DNA of 58,553 bases from an uncultured Neomegalonema sp. (lineage in GTDB: Bacteria > Pseudomonadota > Alphaproteobacteria > Rhodobacterales > Rhodobacteraceae): NCBI GenBank assembly GCA_937957975.1, contig CALFFK010000056.1, forward strand, positions 1-58,553, read 5' to 3'. Within the stretch, counting starts at the first letter, position 1. Each line of letters opens with the position of its first letter. Below, one piece after another: positions 17,956 through 26,634 of the stretch. The notes beneath the pieces are model-generated. The model made no database searches. It saw only the letters and a list, made by a program, of their open reading frames with translations, and was not told where the DNA came from. Both the position numbers and the translations under genes were made by a program.

Positions 17956-18278
17956 CGCGCAGTTTCGTTAATGGCCTCGCGAATTTTATCGTCGAAGGTA
18001 ATCTCGTCAGCTTTACCCTGACCGATCAACGACATGATGCTCAGGGCAAGCCGATTGGCCCGCAGCAACCTGTGACTGATATTGTGATGAAGTTAAGTGA
18101 CTTCAATCAGATGGCTGGCTATTTGGGTGAAGCGGCCAAAGAAATAGAGCGACAAAGAGGACGTCAGGTGATGCCGGCGGCCACTTCAAATACTGCTGCC
18201 AAACAACAACCGCGCCCCGCCACAAAGCCTGGGCCTGAGAGCCGCCCCCCTCTGGGTATGAAGCTCAAACCGAAGTGA
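17952..18278 (+). CDS. small conserved protein of unknown function, third gene of the paralogue operon
   Basis: Protein of 108 residues. The first about 70 residues form a compact domain (FVNGLANFIVEGNLVSFTL, then DIVMKLSDFNQMAGYL) with alternating beta-like strands; the remainder is a basic, Pro/Lys-rich disordered tail. No cysteine, signal peptide or membrane helix. It begins in a 4-base ATGA overlap with paralogue B, so the three products are probably made in fixed proportion. The gene ends 53 bases before the convergent YdjC-family gene. Function unknown; a small accessory or chaperone-like subunit for the two paralogues is one possibility. Confidence 0.75.
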   Translation: MTRSFVNGLANFIVEGNLVSFTLTDQRHDAQGKPIGPQQPVTDIVMKLSDFNQMAGYLGEAAKEIERQRGRQVMPAATSNTAAKQQPRPATKPGPESRPPLGMKLKPK

Positions 18279-18331
18279 TGTATGGGAAAACCGGGGGCAT
18301 GGAATTCCCTTATGAACCGCATATGAGGCGT

Positions 18332-19192
18332 TCAGGCTTGGCTTGATTGGGGACATTCATCAAGCGCCAAACCAAACGCGACCAAATCTTCGGTGAATTG
18401 TGCTCCTTGCAGATATGAAAACTCATCTGCGCGGCGCGCTGCAATTGTGTCGCCTGCGCTGGGGATACCAAGCCCTGGATGGCACATAATCAAAGCGGAG
18501 CTTGGCCTTTTCGCGACCAGCCCCAGCCAGCCTTGCATCAATCTCCGAAACGATTGTCTGCGGTCAAATGTATTGACCCCGTAAAAGCGCTCGTTACTGC
18601 GCAAACCTGCGCGTAACCGGTGTGGGCGTTGCTGCCGCGACATTGTGGCCAGTAAAACCGCGCGCGGATCACGCATCGCGATCAGATCAGCCGTCGGAGC
18701 ATCGCAACACCTTACCCAACAGGGATTGGGTTCATAATGCCCCATGCGTGCAGCAATCAGTGCGATGACATCTTCCCGAATGCCGGGAAAAATATGGATG
18801 TGCTGGTGTCCATCCACGAAATCCGGTGGGCGGCTGAAAGCCCTTTCAAACGCATTAAACTGGCGTTCGAGTTCGAGGCGAATTTCTGCCCGGTTGATTC
18901 TGCGCAAGTGACTTTTGGCAAGCAAAGATCCAACTGATGGGAAACACCCGTCTCTGGTTAAACAGGGCATAGCCGCCAACGGGATATATTCCGTCATGGT
19001 CAGGTGTAACCCGATTTGCACAGGTAACGGAGCGCAGGATACCGCTTTAATCAAGGGATTGGCATCAAACGCAGGGCCGACCACCATACAGCTAACGGCA
19101 TTCAACCGTCCTGCGGACACCAGGGTCAGGATTGCCTCATTAATCCCGGTGTTCAGTCCATAATCGTCCGAGCAGAGCGTAAGGCGCGCCAA
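18332..19192 (-). CDS. ChbG/HpnK (YdjC) family carbohydrate deacetylase
   Basis: Predicted metal-dependent N-deacetylase of the YdjC fold, 286 residues. Seen: LCSDDYGLN near the N-terminus with the catalytic/metal Asp pair (9-10), GLHLTMTEY, the HQHIHIFPG metal-binding motif in the middle, and MCHPG near the C-terminus. Family members deacetylate chito-oligosaccharides (ChbG) or the glycan on hopanoid lipids (HpnK). The start TTG 19192 has GAGG at correct distance; GTG 19210 would add six residues. It is divergent from a polyprenyl-phosphate glycosyltransferase gene, so the likely substrate is a lipid-linked or envelope sugar rather than chitin. No hopanoid cyclase gene is visible. Confidence 0.87.
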   Translation of the reverse strand: MARLTLCSDDYGLNTGINEAILTLVSAGRLNAVSCMVVGPAFDANPLIKAVSCAPLPVQIGLHLTMTEYIPLAAMPCLTRDGCFPSVGSLLAKSHLRRINRAEIRLELERQFNAFERAFSRPPDFVDGHQHIHIFPGIREDVIALIAARMGHYEPNPCWVRCCDAPTADLIAMRDPRAVLLATMSRQQRPHRLRAGLRSNERFYGVNTFDRRQSFRRLMQGWLGLVAKRPSSALIMCHPGLGIPSAGDTIAARRADEFSYLQGAQFTEDLVAFGLALDECPQSSQA

Positions 19193-19361
19193 AGTAAGTT
19201 TCCTCTTCACATTAACCACACGGAACTTTGAAACGAGATGCTGACGAAACACGCTAGGCCATATACGGATAAGATAACAATTAAACGATCCTGTAGGTGA
19301 CGCCCTGACTGCCCATCTTGTCTCATCATCCGAACGCCCAACCTCGCCTGAAGGCGTTGTT

Positions 19362-20342
19362 TTGTCCGTCGTTATCCCGACCTTTAACGAGTCGCTGTCC
19401 ATCGAGTTGCTCTTCGCGCGCTTGATGCCTGTGCTTGATGCCCTCGACGTAAAATGTGAAGTGATTGTCGTTGATGATGGCAGCCGGGATGATACCCCGT
19501 CGAAAGTTGCCGCTTGCAGCGCACAGGATTCGCGGATCAAGCTGGTATGCTTCAGCCGAAATTTTGGCAAGGAAGCCGCTCTTATCGCGGGATTGGAGCA
19601 CGCTTCAGGTCAGGCGATTGTGCAGATTGATGCCGATTTGCAGCACCCTCCCGAACTGATCGCAACATTCTTTGAGGCTTGGTGCGACGGCGAGGAGGTC
19701 GTCTATGGCACCAGACGTTCGCGTGATGATGAACCCTGGCTTCGCCGTAAGTTCAAGATGGGGTTCTACCGAATTTTTTCTGCTATTTCGGAAGTGGAAC
19801 TCCTGAAAGGTGCTGGCGATTTCATCTTGTTGGACCGCAAAGTCGCCAATGCATTGTTGTCGCTTCCTGAGCGGGGAAGATTTACCAAGGGGCTGTATGC
19901 GTGGGTTGGTTTTCGGCGCAAGGCGATCCCTTTTGATGTTGCACCGCGAGATCATGGGATTTCAGGATGGAGTCCCCGCATGCTCCGCCGTTTCGCGCTT
20001 GACGCGATTACCGCTTTCGGTTCGGTCCCTTTAAGAATCTGGAGCTATATCGGCCTGTCTCTGGCCATTCCATCTTTTGCCTATGGCGCGTTTCTGACGC
20101 TACGAACGATGGTGTATGGCATTGATACTCCGGGTTACGCATCACTGATGGTGGCTATCTGCTTTTTCTCTGGTGTTCAGTTGCTGGGACTTGGCATAAT
20201 CGGAGAATATCTCAGTCGCGTTCTGATCGAGGTAAAGCAGCGCCCGCTCTATCTGGTTGCTGAAACTGTTGGATTTGATGAACTAAAGGATGCGGAGCCT
20301 ATCGTGCCTCGCAAATCTGTTTCGCGTCGTCGCGCGTCCTAA
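19362..20342 (+). CDS. polyprenyl-phosphate glycosyltransferase, DPM1/GtrB/ArnC type
   Basis: Membrane-anchored GT2 enzyme of 326 residues expected to transfer a sugar from a nucleotide donor to undecaprenyl phosphate on the cytoplasmic face. Seen: SVVIPTFNE at the start, VVDDGSRDDT (37-46), NFGKEAALIAGL, DADLQHPPEL (DXD), and two C-terminal transmembrane helices (about 225-250 and 260-285). The start is TTG 19362 with GAAGG seven bases upstream; an in-frame stop at 19275 and no ATG or GTG between leave no better choice. Together with the YfhO-like protein and GtrA downstream it makes a classic donor-synthesis, flipping and transfer set. Confidence 0.9.
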   Translation: MSVVIPTFNESLSIELLFARLMPVLDALDVKCEVIVVDDGSRDDTPSKVAACSAQDSRIKLVCFSRNFGKEAALIAGLEHASGQAIVQIDADLQHPPELIATFFEAWCDGEEVVYGTRRSRDDEPWLRRKFKMGFYRIFSAISEVELLKGAGDFILLDRKVANALLSLPERGRFTKGLYAWVGFRRKAIPFDVAPRDHGISGWSPRMLRRFALDAITAFGSVPLRIWSYIGLSLAIPSFAYGAFLTLRTMVYGIDTPGYASLMVAICFFSGVQLLGLGIIGEYLSRVLIEVKQRPLYLVAETVGFDELKDAEPIVPRKSVSRRRAS

Positions 20343-20467
20343 CCTCCAGTTCCAGTGCATTCCGTCAAATAAATCCTGTTTGCAAAGTTGCCCTTTCATA
20401 GAAAGTGCTGCCGTCTGAGGTGTGTTTCACAATGCGTCCTCAGTTCAATTAATCTGAGGTTTCGTCT

Positions 20468-22690
20468 ATGCTGAGTAAGTCACCCACTGGCCGGAATGCA
20501 GTGTGTTTTTTGATACTTACGGTCGCTTGGGTTTCGTTCTGCTGGCCTTGGTTCTTTGACGGAAGAATTATCCCGTATGATGCCAAGAATCACTTCTATG
20601 GCATGGTTCGATTTGTAGCTTCCGCATGGCATTCTGGAGAGAATCCGTCGTGGAGTCCGTATCACTATGGCGGATTTCCAATGATTGCTGACCCCCAGTC
20701 TGTGATCTGGACACCGAGTATGTGGTTGCCGGTAATTATCAGTGACAAACCATCAATGCGCCTTGTCGATGCCGTGCATCTTGCGCATCTGTTGATTGGT
20801 GCGTTGGCGATTTTCGCTTATGGACGGTTGCGTAAGTGGCGCGATGAAGCATCTTTAATTGCCGCAATTTGTTTTATGATGAGCGGGCCGCTTGCAGTTC
20901 GGCTTGAGCACCTGCTGATGACTGTCAGCACCATGTGGATTGCAATTGCGTTGTGGCGACTAGAGGCTGCAATTCAGTCGGGTGGCGTTTGGCGTGGTCT
21001 GGCTTTTGGCGCGTCGCTCGGTTTGCTTTTGATTGACCGGAATCACGTTGCCTATCTGGGTGCTTTGTTCCTGTTTTTTTATTGGTTGTCGCGGTTTGAT
21101 TTGCGCACGCCGTTCGCTGTGCGCCGTCATGGCAGTGTTGTCATTGGCGGGTTGTTCGCATTGTTGTTGGCGGCGGTGCCATTGCTGTTGCTTTTCCAGC
21201 TTATTAACCAAAGCAACCGACCCAATTTTGAATACATTGAAGCGAGTTGGCAGTCATTGCCGCCCCCACAAATGTCCAGCTTTCTGTTTCCTGAGTATTT
21301 TGGCTCCTTTAAAAAATTCGGCTCCCATTGGGGGCCGGCATCGAAGACATGGGGTGACTTCACGTTACAAATACACCGGGGGATGATCTATCTCTACGCA
21401 GGAACGCTGGCTTCGCTCCTTATTCTTTGGATTGGTATCGCGCGCAGGCAGCTATTGACACCTGGACCGCGCTTTCTGGCCATCATGGCAATCGTATCGC
21501 TCATTTATGCGCTTGGCCGTTACACACCCGTTTTTGAAGTTTTGTATCATTGGGTGCCGGGGGTGGATCTTTTCCGGCGGCCTTCTGATGCATTGTTCGT
21601 GTTTGGTGTTATTATAAGTCTGCTCACTGGAACTTTGCTGGACCGGGCGTTGACCATGCCGCGTGCCCGCCTTGAAAAAGGCCCGGTAATTATTGCGCTG
21701 GGCCTGTTGGTGGTTGCGATAACACCGCTGTATTTTATCTCCGCGTCTTTTGAACGAGTAGATGAACTGGCGCGCGACATTCTGGTTTTCGTCGCCCTTT
21801 CCACTGGCTTCGCAGCACTCATCATCTGCGCGCGACGCTCAGAGCGATGGAGGGCGCTCGCAATGATACTCGTGGCCGTTGGGGTAAGTGCTGATCTCAT
21901 TCGTCACAATTCCAGAACCATACTCAGCGCATGGCGTCCGCCACATTATCAACCGATGGAAACGCCGGAAAACGATCCATTCTTTTCAAAGGTTCCTGCT
22001 TTGCTGGCTGAACCGGACCCAAGCAATGCGCCGTGGCGGGTCGAATTTCTGGGCCTTGGCCATACGGTTCAGAATGTCGCGCAGGTCAGCGGCGTCCAGA
22101 ATATTCTGGGATATAATCCAATTCGCCTTGACGCTTTTGAACGATATATTGGCCCTGATATGCAGAACAGCGCCGCCAACACCCGCAAATGGGGTGAGCG
22201 GATGACAGGCTATAATAGCACGATGACGGATCGCCTTGGCTTACGATATATTGTCACCGGAAGGCCCATCGAAGAAATTGACCCGACTATCGACCCGGAC
22301 CGCTTTCAACTCGTTGATGAAGTGAAACGCCGGAGGCGTACGGCCTTTGTCTACTTCAATCCTAACGCCCAGGCCCGCGCCTCGTTGGTCGATCATGAAG
22401 GAAACCCGATAGAAGAGGGCAGGGTTCGGTTTGAACAATACGCTCATACGGAGTTGCGACTGAATGCGACAGCGCCAAAAGCAGGTTATCTGATTCTGGC
22501 CGAATTCGATTATCCGGGGTGGTACGCCTCAGTGAATGGTGTTGACGTGCCTATTGAGCGTTATCAGGATATGTTCCGCGCTATCAAAGTTCCGGCAGGT
22601 GACAGCAACGTGGTTCTAACATTCAACGCTCTTTCGTGGCAGAATCTAAAAGGCGCGACCCAAAACATCCTCAAACGCTTTGGCGGCTGA
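20468..22690 (+). CDS. YfhO-like polytopic membrane protein, probable GT-C glycosyltransferase
   Basis: Integral membrane protein of 740 residues with roughly 12 helices up to about residue 480 and a large C-terminal extracytoplasmic domain of beta-strand character. The first periplasmic loop has the acidic WFFDGRIIPYDAKNHFY region, and PSWSPYHYGGFPMIADPQ follows, as seen in YfhO/GT-C proteins that use polyprenyl-phosphate sugars. The C-terminus contains LILAEFDYPGWYASVNG, a typical YfhO ending. Start ATG 20468 has GAGG eight bases upstream. It lies between the DPM-like glycosyltransferase and gtrA genes on the same strand, supporting a transfer role on the periplasmic side. Acceptor (lipid, protein or glycan) is unknown. 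Confidence 0.87.
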   Translation: MLSKSPTGRNAVCFLILTVAWVSFCWPWFFDGRIIPYDAKNHFYGMVRFVASAWHSGENPSWSPYHYGGFPMIADPQSVIWTPSMWLPVIISDKPSMRLVDAVHLAHLLIGALAIFAYGRLRKWRDEASLIAAICFMMSGPLAVRLEHLLMTVSTMWIAIALWRLEAAIQSGGVWRGLAFGASLGLLLIDRNHVAYLGALFLFFYWLSRFDLRTPFAVRRHGSVVIGGLFALLLAAVPLLLLFQLINQSNRPNFEYIEASWQSLPPPQMSSFLFPEYFGSFKKFGSHWGPASKTWGDFTLQIHRGMIYLYAGTLASLLILWIGIARRQLLTPGPRFLAIMAIVSLIYALGRYTPVFEVLYHWVPGVDLFRRPSDALFVFGVIISLLTGTLLDRALTMPRARLEKGPVIIALGLLVVAITPLYFISASFERVDELARDILVFVALSTGFAALIICARRSERWRALAMILVAVGVSADLIRHNSRTILSAWRPPHYQPMETPENDPFFSKVPALLAEPDPSNAPWRVEFLGLGHTVQNVAQVSGVQNILGYNPIRLDAFERYIGPDMQNSAANTRKWGERMTGYNSTMTDRLGLRYIVTGRPIEEIDPTIDPDRFQLVDEVKRRRRTAFVYFNPNAQARASLVDHEGNPIEEGRVRFEQYAHTELRLNATAPKAGYLILAEFDYPGWYASVNGVDVPIERYQDMFRAIKVPAGDSNVVLTFNALSWQNLKGATQNILKRFGG

Positions 22691-23119
22691 GTGGGTATGC
22701 TCTTCCTCCTGCGACAGGTATGTACATTTTTGGGAGTAGGTGTATTCGCGACCCTATGCCATTATACTGCGCTTGTTATATTGGTTGAAATGCGGGTTCT
22801 GACGGTTGTGCCCGCCTCGGCTACCGGGGCGCTTATCGGTGCGATTGCGGGGTATCAACTGAACTATCGATTTGCCTTTAACGCCTGTACTCCACATCGG
22901 GACACGGCCCCCCGGTATTTGCTTGTTGCAGCGGTGGCCCTGGGAATGAATACTGTGCTGATGGCCCTGCTGAATGGAGAGCTGGGTTTGCCATATTTGA
23001 TTGCGCAGGTCATCACGACAGGGTTGGTCTTGATCCTTACGTTCACGGCGCATCGCATGTGGACGTTCAAAGCCACCTCTCCTGCAAAAACAGGGTGCGA
23101 CTGTGATCAGTCTTTATAG
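22691..23119 (+). CDS. GtrA family membrane protein
   Basis: Small integral membrane protein of 142 residues with four helices. The GtrA pattern is clear: FLGVGVFATLCHYTALVIL in helix 1, GAIAGYQLNYRFAFN after helix 2, and AHRMWTFK near the C-terminus. GtrA proteins are thought to flip polyprenyl-phosphate-linked sugars across the inner membrane. GTG 22691 directly follows the stop of the YfhO-like gene; ATG 22697 is an equally possible start. The 3' end overlaps the convergent cupin gene by 13 bases, so transcription from the two sides may interfere. Confidence 0.9.
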   Translation: MGMLFLLRQVCTFLGVGVFATLCHYTALVILVEMRVLTVVPASATGALIGAIAGYQLNYRFAFNACTPHRDTAPRYLLVAAVALGMNTVLMALLNGELGLPYLIAQVITTGLVLILTFTAHRMWTFKATSPAKTGCDCDQSL

Positions 23120-23484
23120 GCTTCGTGGGTGAGCACGAGATAGATTTTGCGGACAGATTTTTTGACGTCCCATGTGCATTTGCACCCGCGCGGCATAATA
23201 AAGCTGTCGCCCGCCTTATAGGTTTCCACGCCACCTTCATCGTCAATAACATCGACCACGCCTTCCAGAAGGTAGACAAGTTCGTCATACGGGGCTGCTT
23301 CAATCTCATGCTTGTTTGGTTCGCATTCCCAAACACCCGCATCAAGCTGGCCTGTCTGGTCCAGATAGTAGCTACGGCCACGTTCTTTTGGATCACCAGA
23401 GATAATCGACTCGGGTGGAATATAGTCGGTTGGCTCCAGCCCATGCAGCGGTGCTGTAGTAGGAATGCGGATACATTTGCTCAT
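23107..23484 (-). CDS. cupin domain protein (DUF861/EutQ-like)
   Basis: Single-domain cupin of 125 residues. Second cupin motif: GDSFIMPRGCKCTWDV; first motif region: ELVYLLEGVVDVIDDEGG, where Glu and His-like metal ligands are reduced, as in the DUF861 group. The start ATG 23484 has AAGGA upstream and lies 14 bases after the stop of the mttB-like gene, so the two are co-transcribed. Small cupins beside MttB-family methyltransferases may act as sensors or isomerases for methylated amines, but no activity can be assigned. The 3' end overlaps gtrA on the other strand. Confidence 0.83.
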   Translation of the reverse strand: MSKCIRIPTTAPLHGLEPTDYIPPESIISGDPKERGRSYYLDQTGQLDAGVWECEPNKHEIEAAPYDELVYLLEGVVDVIDDEGGVETYKAGDSFIMPRGCKCTWDVKKSVRKIYLVLTHEAYKD

Positions 23485-23498
23485 TAGTCTTTCCTTCG

Positions 23499-25058
23499 TC
23501 AGTGCCATTGATCTTGGGTTTCAGATTTTTTGCGTGCGATAAAATCAAGCAACGCTTCGTCGATAGAGGGGTCTAGCGGAGGGTCTTCGCAAGCTGCGAG
23601 TGTCTCTTTCCAGCGCGTATTTGCCCGCTGTTCATGGGTTTTACTGCCAGATTCGGTCCATTGCTCGAAAGACGATGTGTCAGAAAGTTCTGAACGATAA
23701 TTCGCGGTTTCAAAATTGCGGAGTGTATGGGCAGAGCCAAGGTAGTTTCCACCCGGACCCGCTTCGCGATAGGCGTCAGCCGCCAACGCTTCCTTAGTGA
23801 TGTCCAGCCCGCCGACCATCCGCAGCATCGCGCCGCATTGATCAAGATCCATGATGAATTTCTCATATCCCATCGTAAGCCCGCCTTCTAGCCAACCCGC
23901 CGCGTGAAAGATGAAATTCGATCCCGCCAACAATCCGGCCATCATACTGGCGGTGGATTCCTGCATCGCTTGCGCGTCGGACACTTTTGAAGCGGTTAAG
24001 TTCCCCCCCGTGCGTAATGGCAGGTTCAGCCGCCTGCAGAGCTGGCCAATCGCCAAAGACGCAAGATTGGCCTCTGGTGTTCCAAAGGTTGGCGCTCCGG
24101 TTTTCAGATCCATGGTCGTTAGGAAATTTCCATAGACGACCGGGGCTCCCTTGCGAACGAGTTGGCTCAATGCGATCCCTGCCAATGCCTCCGCATGGGA
24201 TTGCGCAAGCAAAGCGGGTTGCGTGACCGGCCCCATTGCACCACCGAGAATGAATGGAGAGATCACGACGCTCTGACCCGACCTTGCATACGTTTTCAGT
24301 GCGCCAGTCATTGTCTCGTCATAGGTCAACGGCGAATTGACGTTGATATTGCCCTGAATCACACAATGGTTGTCGAGAAAGGCCGCGCCAAAGACCAACC
24401 GCGCCATAGCGATAGAATCTTCTGCCCGTTCCGGTGCAGTAACGGACCCCATAAAGGGTTTCGTCGAATGACGAAGATGCGCATAAACCATATCCAGATG
24501 GCGCTTGTTGACCGGCAAATCGACAGGTTCGCAAACCGTGCCACCGGAATGGCTCAAATAAGGCGAAGCGTGGGTCAACTTCACAAAATTTCGGAAGTCC
24601 TCAATGGTTGCATAGCGCCTTCCCTTGTCGAGGTCGCTGACAAAGGGCGACCCGTAAGACGGCATCAAGACGACATGAGCGCCACCAAGCGTGATCGTCG
24701 AATCCGGGCTGCGCCCGTACATTTGAAAGTTGGAAGGCGCGGTAGAGCATAAAGCGCGCGCATGGCCACGATCAAAGCGAACGCGTGACCCGCGTACACT
24801 CGCCCCGGCGTTCCTGAACAATGCGAGAGCTTCGGCGTCACCGTGAAACTCAATGCCGATTTCCTGCAAAATCCAATCAGCATGGGACTCAAGTTTTAGC
24901 AGTGCTTCCTCGTTAAGCAGGTCATAAACCGGGATCATACGTTTGATGACATTGGGTGATGCAACCTGGATAGTTCGTTGTGCTATCCGGGCAGATCGCC
25001 CGCCGTTTCGCCGTTTTTTCCGGGTTGGCGATTCAACAATGGTTGCGATTGCGTTCAA
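23499..25058 (-). CDS. trimethylamine methyltransferase family protein (MttB-like, non-pyrrolysine)
   Basis: Large member of the MttB superfamily, 519 residues, expected to demethylate a quaternary or tertiary amine such as glycine betaine, carnitine or a related compound, passing the methyl group to a corrinoid protein. Seen: a basic RKKRRNGGRSARIAQR N-terminal tail, HADWILQEIGIEFHGD, MPSYGSPFV, GNINVNSPLTYDETMTGAL, the ISPFILGGAMGPVT segment and MGYEKFIMDLDQCGAM. There is no in-frame amber codon, so it is a non-pyrrolysine homologue. The best start is TTG 25058 with TTAGGAG eight bases upstream. It is divergent from a LysR regulator and followed by a cupin gene. No corrinoid protein or activase gene is in the window. 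Confidence 0.88.
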   Translation of the reverse strand: MNAIATIVESPTRKKRRNGGRSARIAQRTIQVASPNVIKRMIPVYDLLNEEALLKLESHADWILQEIGIEFHGDAEALALFRNAGASVRGSRVRFDRGHARALCSTAPSNFQMYGRSPDSTITLGGAHVVLMPSYGSPFVSDLDKGRRYATIEDFRNFVKLTHASPYLSHSGGTVCEPVDLPVNKRHLDMVYAHLRHSTKPFMGSVTAPERAEDSIAMARLVFGAAFLDNHCVIQGNINVNSPLTYDETMTGALKTYARSGQSVVISPFILGGAMGPVTQPALLAQSHAEALAGIALSQLVRKGAPVVYGNFLTTMDLKTGAPTFGTPEANLASLAIGQLCRRLNLPLRTGGNLTASKVSDAQAMQESTASMMAGLLAGSNFIFHAAGWLEGGLTMGYEKFIMDLDQCGAMLRMVGGLDITKEALAADAYREAGPGGNYLGSAHTLRNFETANYRSELSDTSSFEQWTESGSKTHEQRANTRWKETLAACEDPPLDPSIDEALLDFIARKKSETQDQWH

Positions 25059-25171
25059 TATTGTTGCTCCTAAGGGCAATATATTTTGCCCGATGCTTTA
25101 TCAAATTCCTTTTTTAGGGAGTGACAACTCAATAAATTTGCATCTATGGGATAAAAATTTTATACACAAGG
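25059..25171. promoter_or_regulatory. divergent mttB / lysR control region
   Basis: The 113-base gap between the divergent MttB and LysR starts is AT-rich and contains ATAAATTTGCAT and ATAAAAATTTTAT, partly symmetrical. LysR proteins usually bind T-N11-A sites in such gaps and control both directions. No single operator or -35/-10 pair could be fixed by eye. Confidence 0.4.
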
Positions 25172-26047
25172 ATGCGATTTCACTCATATGACAGTTTGCG
25201 ATTGTTTGAAGTCGTTGCCCGGAAAGCGAGTTTCACCCTCGCCGCTGAGGAATTGAACCTGACAAAAGGCGCGATTAGCTATCGGATCAAGCAGCTTGAG
25301 GGCGACCTCGGATTTCCCGTTTTTACCCGTGGGCATCGCAGCATCGCACTGACCGACAAGGGGCGACAATTACTTGAAATGTCCCGGACTACGTTTCGCG
25401 AATTGGATCATGGTATCGCTGCGCTCCGGGAAAGCGATGAGAGTGCAGTCACAGTCGCGACCTCGACGTATTTTGCATCGCGTTGGTTATCGCCACGTCT
25501 GATGAGCTTCATTACGGGGCATCCGAAGATCAGTCTCAGATTGTTGCCTTTGATCGATCTCATTGACCTGCGCCGCGATCACATCGACATCGTCATTCGC
25601 TGGGGAAAGGGGGACTGGGGTGATATGGACAGCGAACTATTGTTTCTATGTCCCGCTTTTCCGACCGCAGGTTTTCGGCTTGCACAGCAATTTGAAGATG
25701 CTGATCCAGAGTCAGCGATGGAAGCCATTCCACTCTTGCAGGATCGTGATGGCAGCACAGCTTGGGCAGATTGGTATGCTGCCGCTGGTCTGCCTTATGT
25801 TCAAAAACGCGATCATCTTGTGATTCCCGATCCGAATGTACGCGTTGAAGCGGTTATCAATGATCAGGGTTTGGCTTTAAATGATGCCTTGATAGCCCCG
25901 GAACTTGCAGCAAAAAAGCTGGTGCAGATTTCATCGGTCACATTGAACGACTACGGGTATTATCTCGCATATCCAGAAGGCAGTTTAACTGAACCTGGTT
26001 TTGTCGCTTTCCGGGATTGGATCAGAGGTGAAATCGCCGGGCTGTAA
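25172..26047 (+). CDS. LysR-type transcriptional regulator, GcvA-like
   Basis: Regulator of 291 residues. The N-terminal helix-turn-helix spans about residues 4-62 with LRLFEVVARKASFTLAAEEL and SYRIKQLEGDLGFPVFTRG, and the substrate-binding domain follows from about 90. TYFASRWLSPRL in the latter is GcvA/AmpR-subgroup-like. The start ATG 25172 has AAGG immediately upstream, too close for standard use, so initiation may be weak or leaderless. It is transcribed divergently from the mttB-cupin operon across 113 AT-rich bases, the usual position for a LysR activator of that operon; the inducer would then be the methylated amine or its breakdown product. Confidence 0.9.
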   Translation: MRFHSYDSLRLFEVVARKASFTLAAEELNLTKGAISYRIKQLEGDLGFPVFTRGHRSIALTDKGRQLLEMSRTTFRELDHGIAALRESDESAVTVATSTYFASRWLSPRLMSFITGHPKISLRLLPLIDLIDLRRDHIDIVIRWGKGDWGDMDSELLFLCPAFPTAGFRLAQQFEDADPESAMEAIPLLQDRDGSTAWADWYAAAGLPYVQKRDHLVIPDPNVRVEAVINDQGLALNDALIAPELAAKKLVQISSVTLNDYGYYLAYPEGSLTEPGFVAFRDWIRGEIAGL

Positions 26048-26113
26048 TATCCGTTCTGCTCAATCGCCATTTCCCATTCCCGCTACGACCTTGAAGTCAA
26101 ACCATAAACACAA

Positions 26114-26137
26114 AAAGCCCCGCTGGTGCAGGGCTTT
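26114..26137 (-). terminator. rho-independent terminator of the lipoprotein gene
   Basis: Stem AAAGCCC / GGGCTTT with a 10-base loop. Read on the minus strand it continues into CTTTTTGTGTTT, 38 bases after the stop at 26175. It could also terminate the LysR transcript arriving from the plus strand. Confidence 0.75.
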
Positions 26138-26174
26138 CAGTGGTGCGCAGTGCGGGTGTGGTCGTTGTAGTGCC

Positions 26175-26591
26175 TCAGATTGAGGAAGGTGGAGCCTGAA
26201 TCTGTTGGGCTTGTGGTATGTTGAAATCGGCATGAACAGGGTCCGGGAAGTGATCGAGCGTAGCACCGGTGGCCGCATCAATGCCGAGGCCTATCACGCC
26301 ACCGGCGAGAATATTGGCCGCAGCCGCCCCGGCGCCATTTGCGGCAAGATCCGTTTTGACGTCGATGGTTCTCACTTCGTCACCGAGTGTAAAAGTTGCC
26401 GTGAACTCCTGCCGTCGTTCAAAGATCATCGTGCAGGGCGATGTACAGCTTTGCCCGGTTGATACCGTGACTTCGGCATTATCAGGAATGGAGGTGAAGC
26501 TGACTTCGTTTGTGGAACCGCGTGTGATCGATGCGCAACCTGTAAGCGCGAGAAGCACCATTGCGCTGAAGGGTCTGAGGGGTGCCGCCAT
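26175..26591 (-). CDS. small lipoprotein with PEGA-like domain
   Basis: Predicted exported lipoprotein of 138 residues. The N-terminus MAAPLRPFSAMVLLALTGCAS has a clear lipobox LTGC (Cys19), and position +2 is Ala, consistent with outer-membrane sorting. The mature part has SIPDNAEVTVSTGQSCTSPCTM, similar to PEGA-type surface domains, and a Gly/Ala-rich helix-like segment near residues 85-105 resembling a membrane-interacting region. The C-terminal residues HFPDPVHADFNIP and a Gln/Pro-rich end finish the protein. It is monocistronic, with a terminator at 26114 and a nested palindrome upstream at 26635. Function unknown. Confidence 0.8.
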   Translation of the reverse strand: MAAPLRPFSAMVLLALTGCASITRGSTNEVSFTSIPDNAEVTVSTGQSCTSPCTMIFERRQEFTATFTLGDEVRTIDVKTDLAANGAGAAAANILAGGVIGLGIDAATGATLDHFPDPVHADFNIPQAQQIQAPPSSI

Positions 26592-26634
26592 GGTTTTTCC
26601 CGCGCTTTAGGAGTGTTCACACACATTTGAGGTC

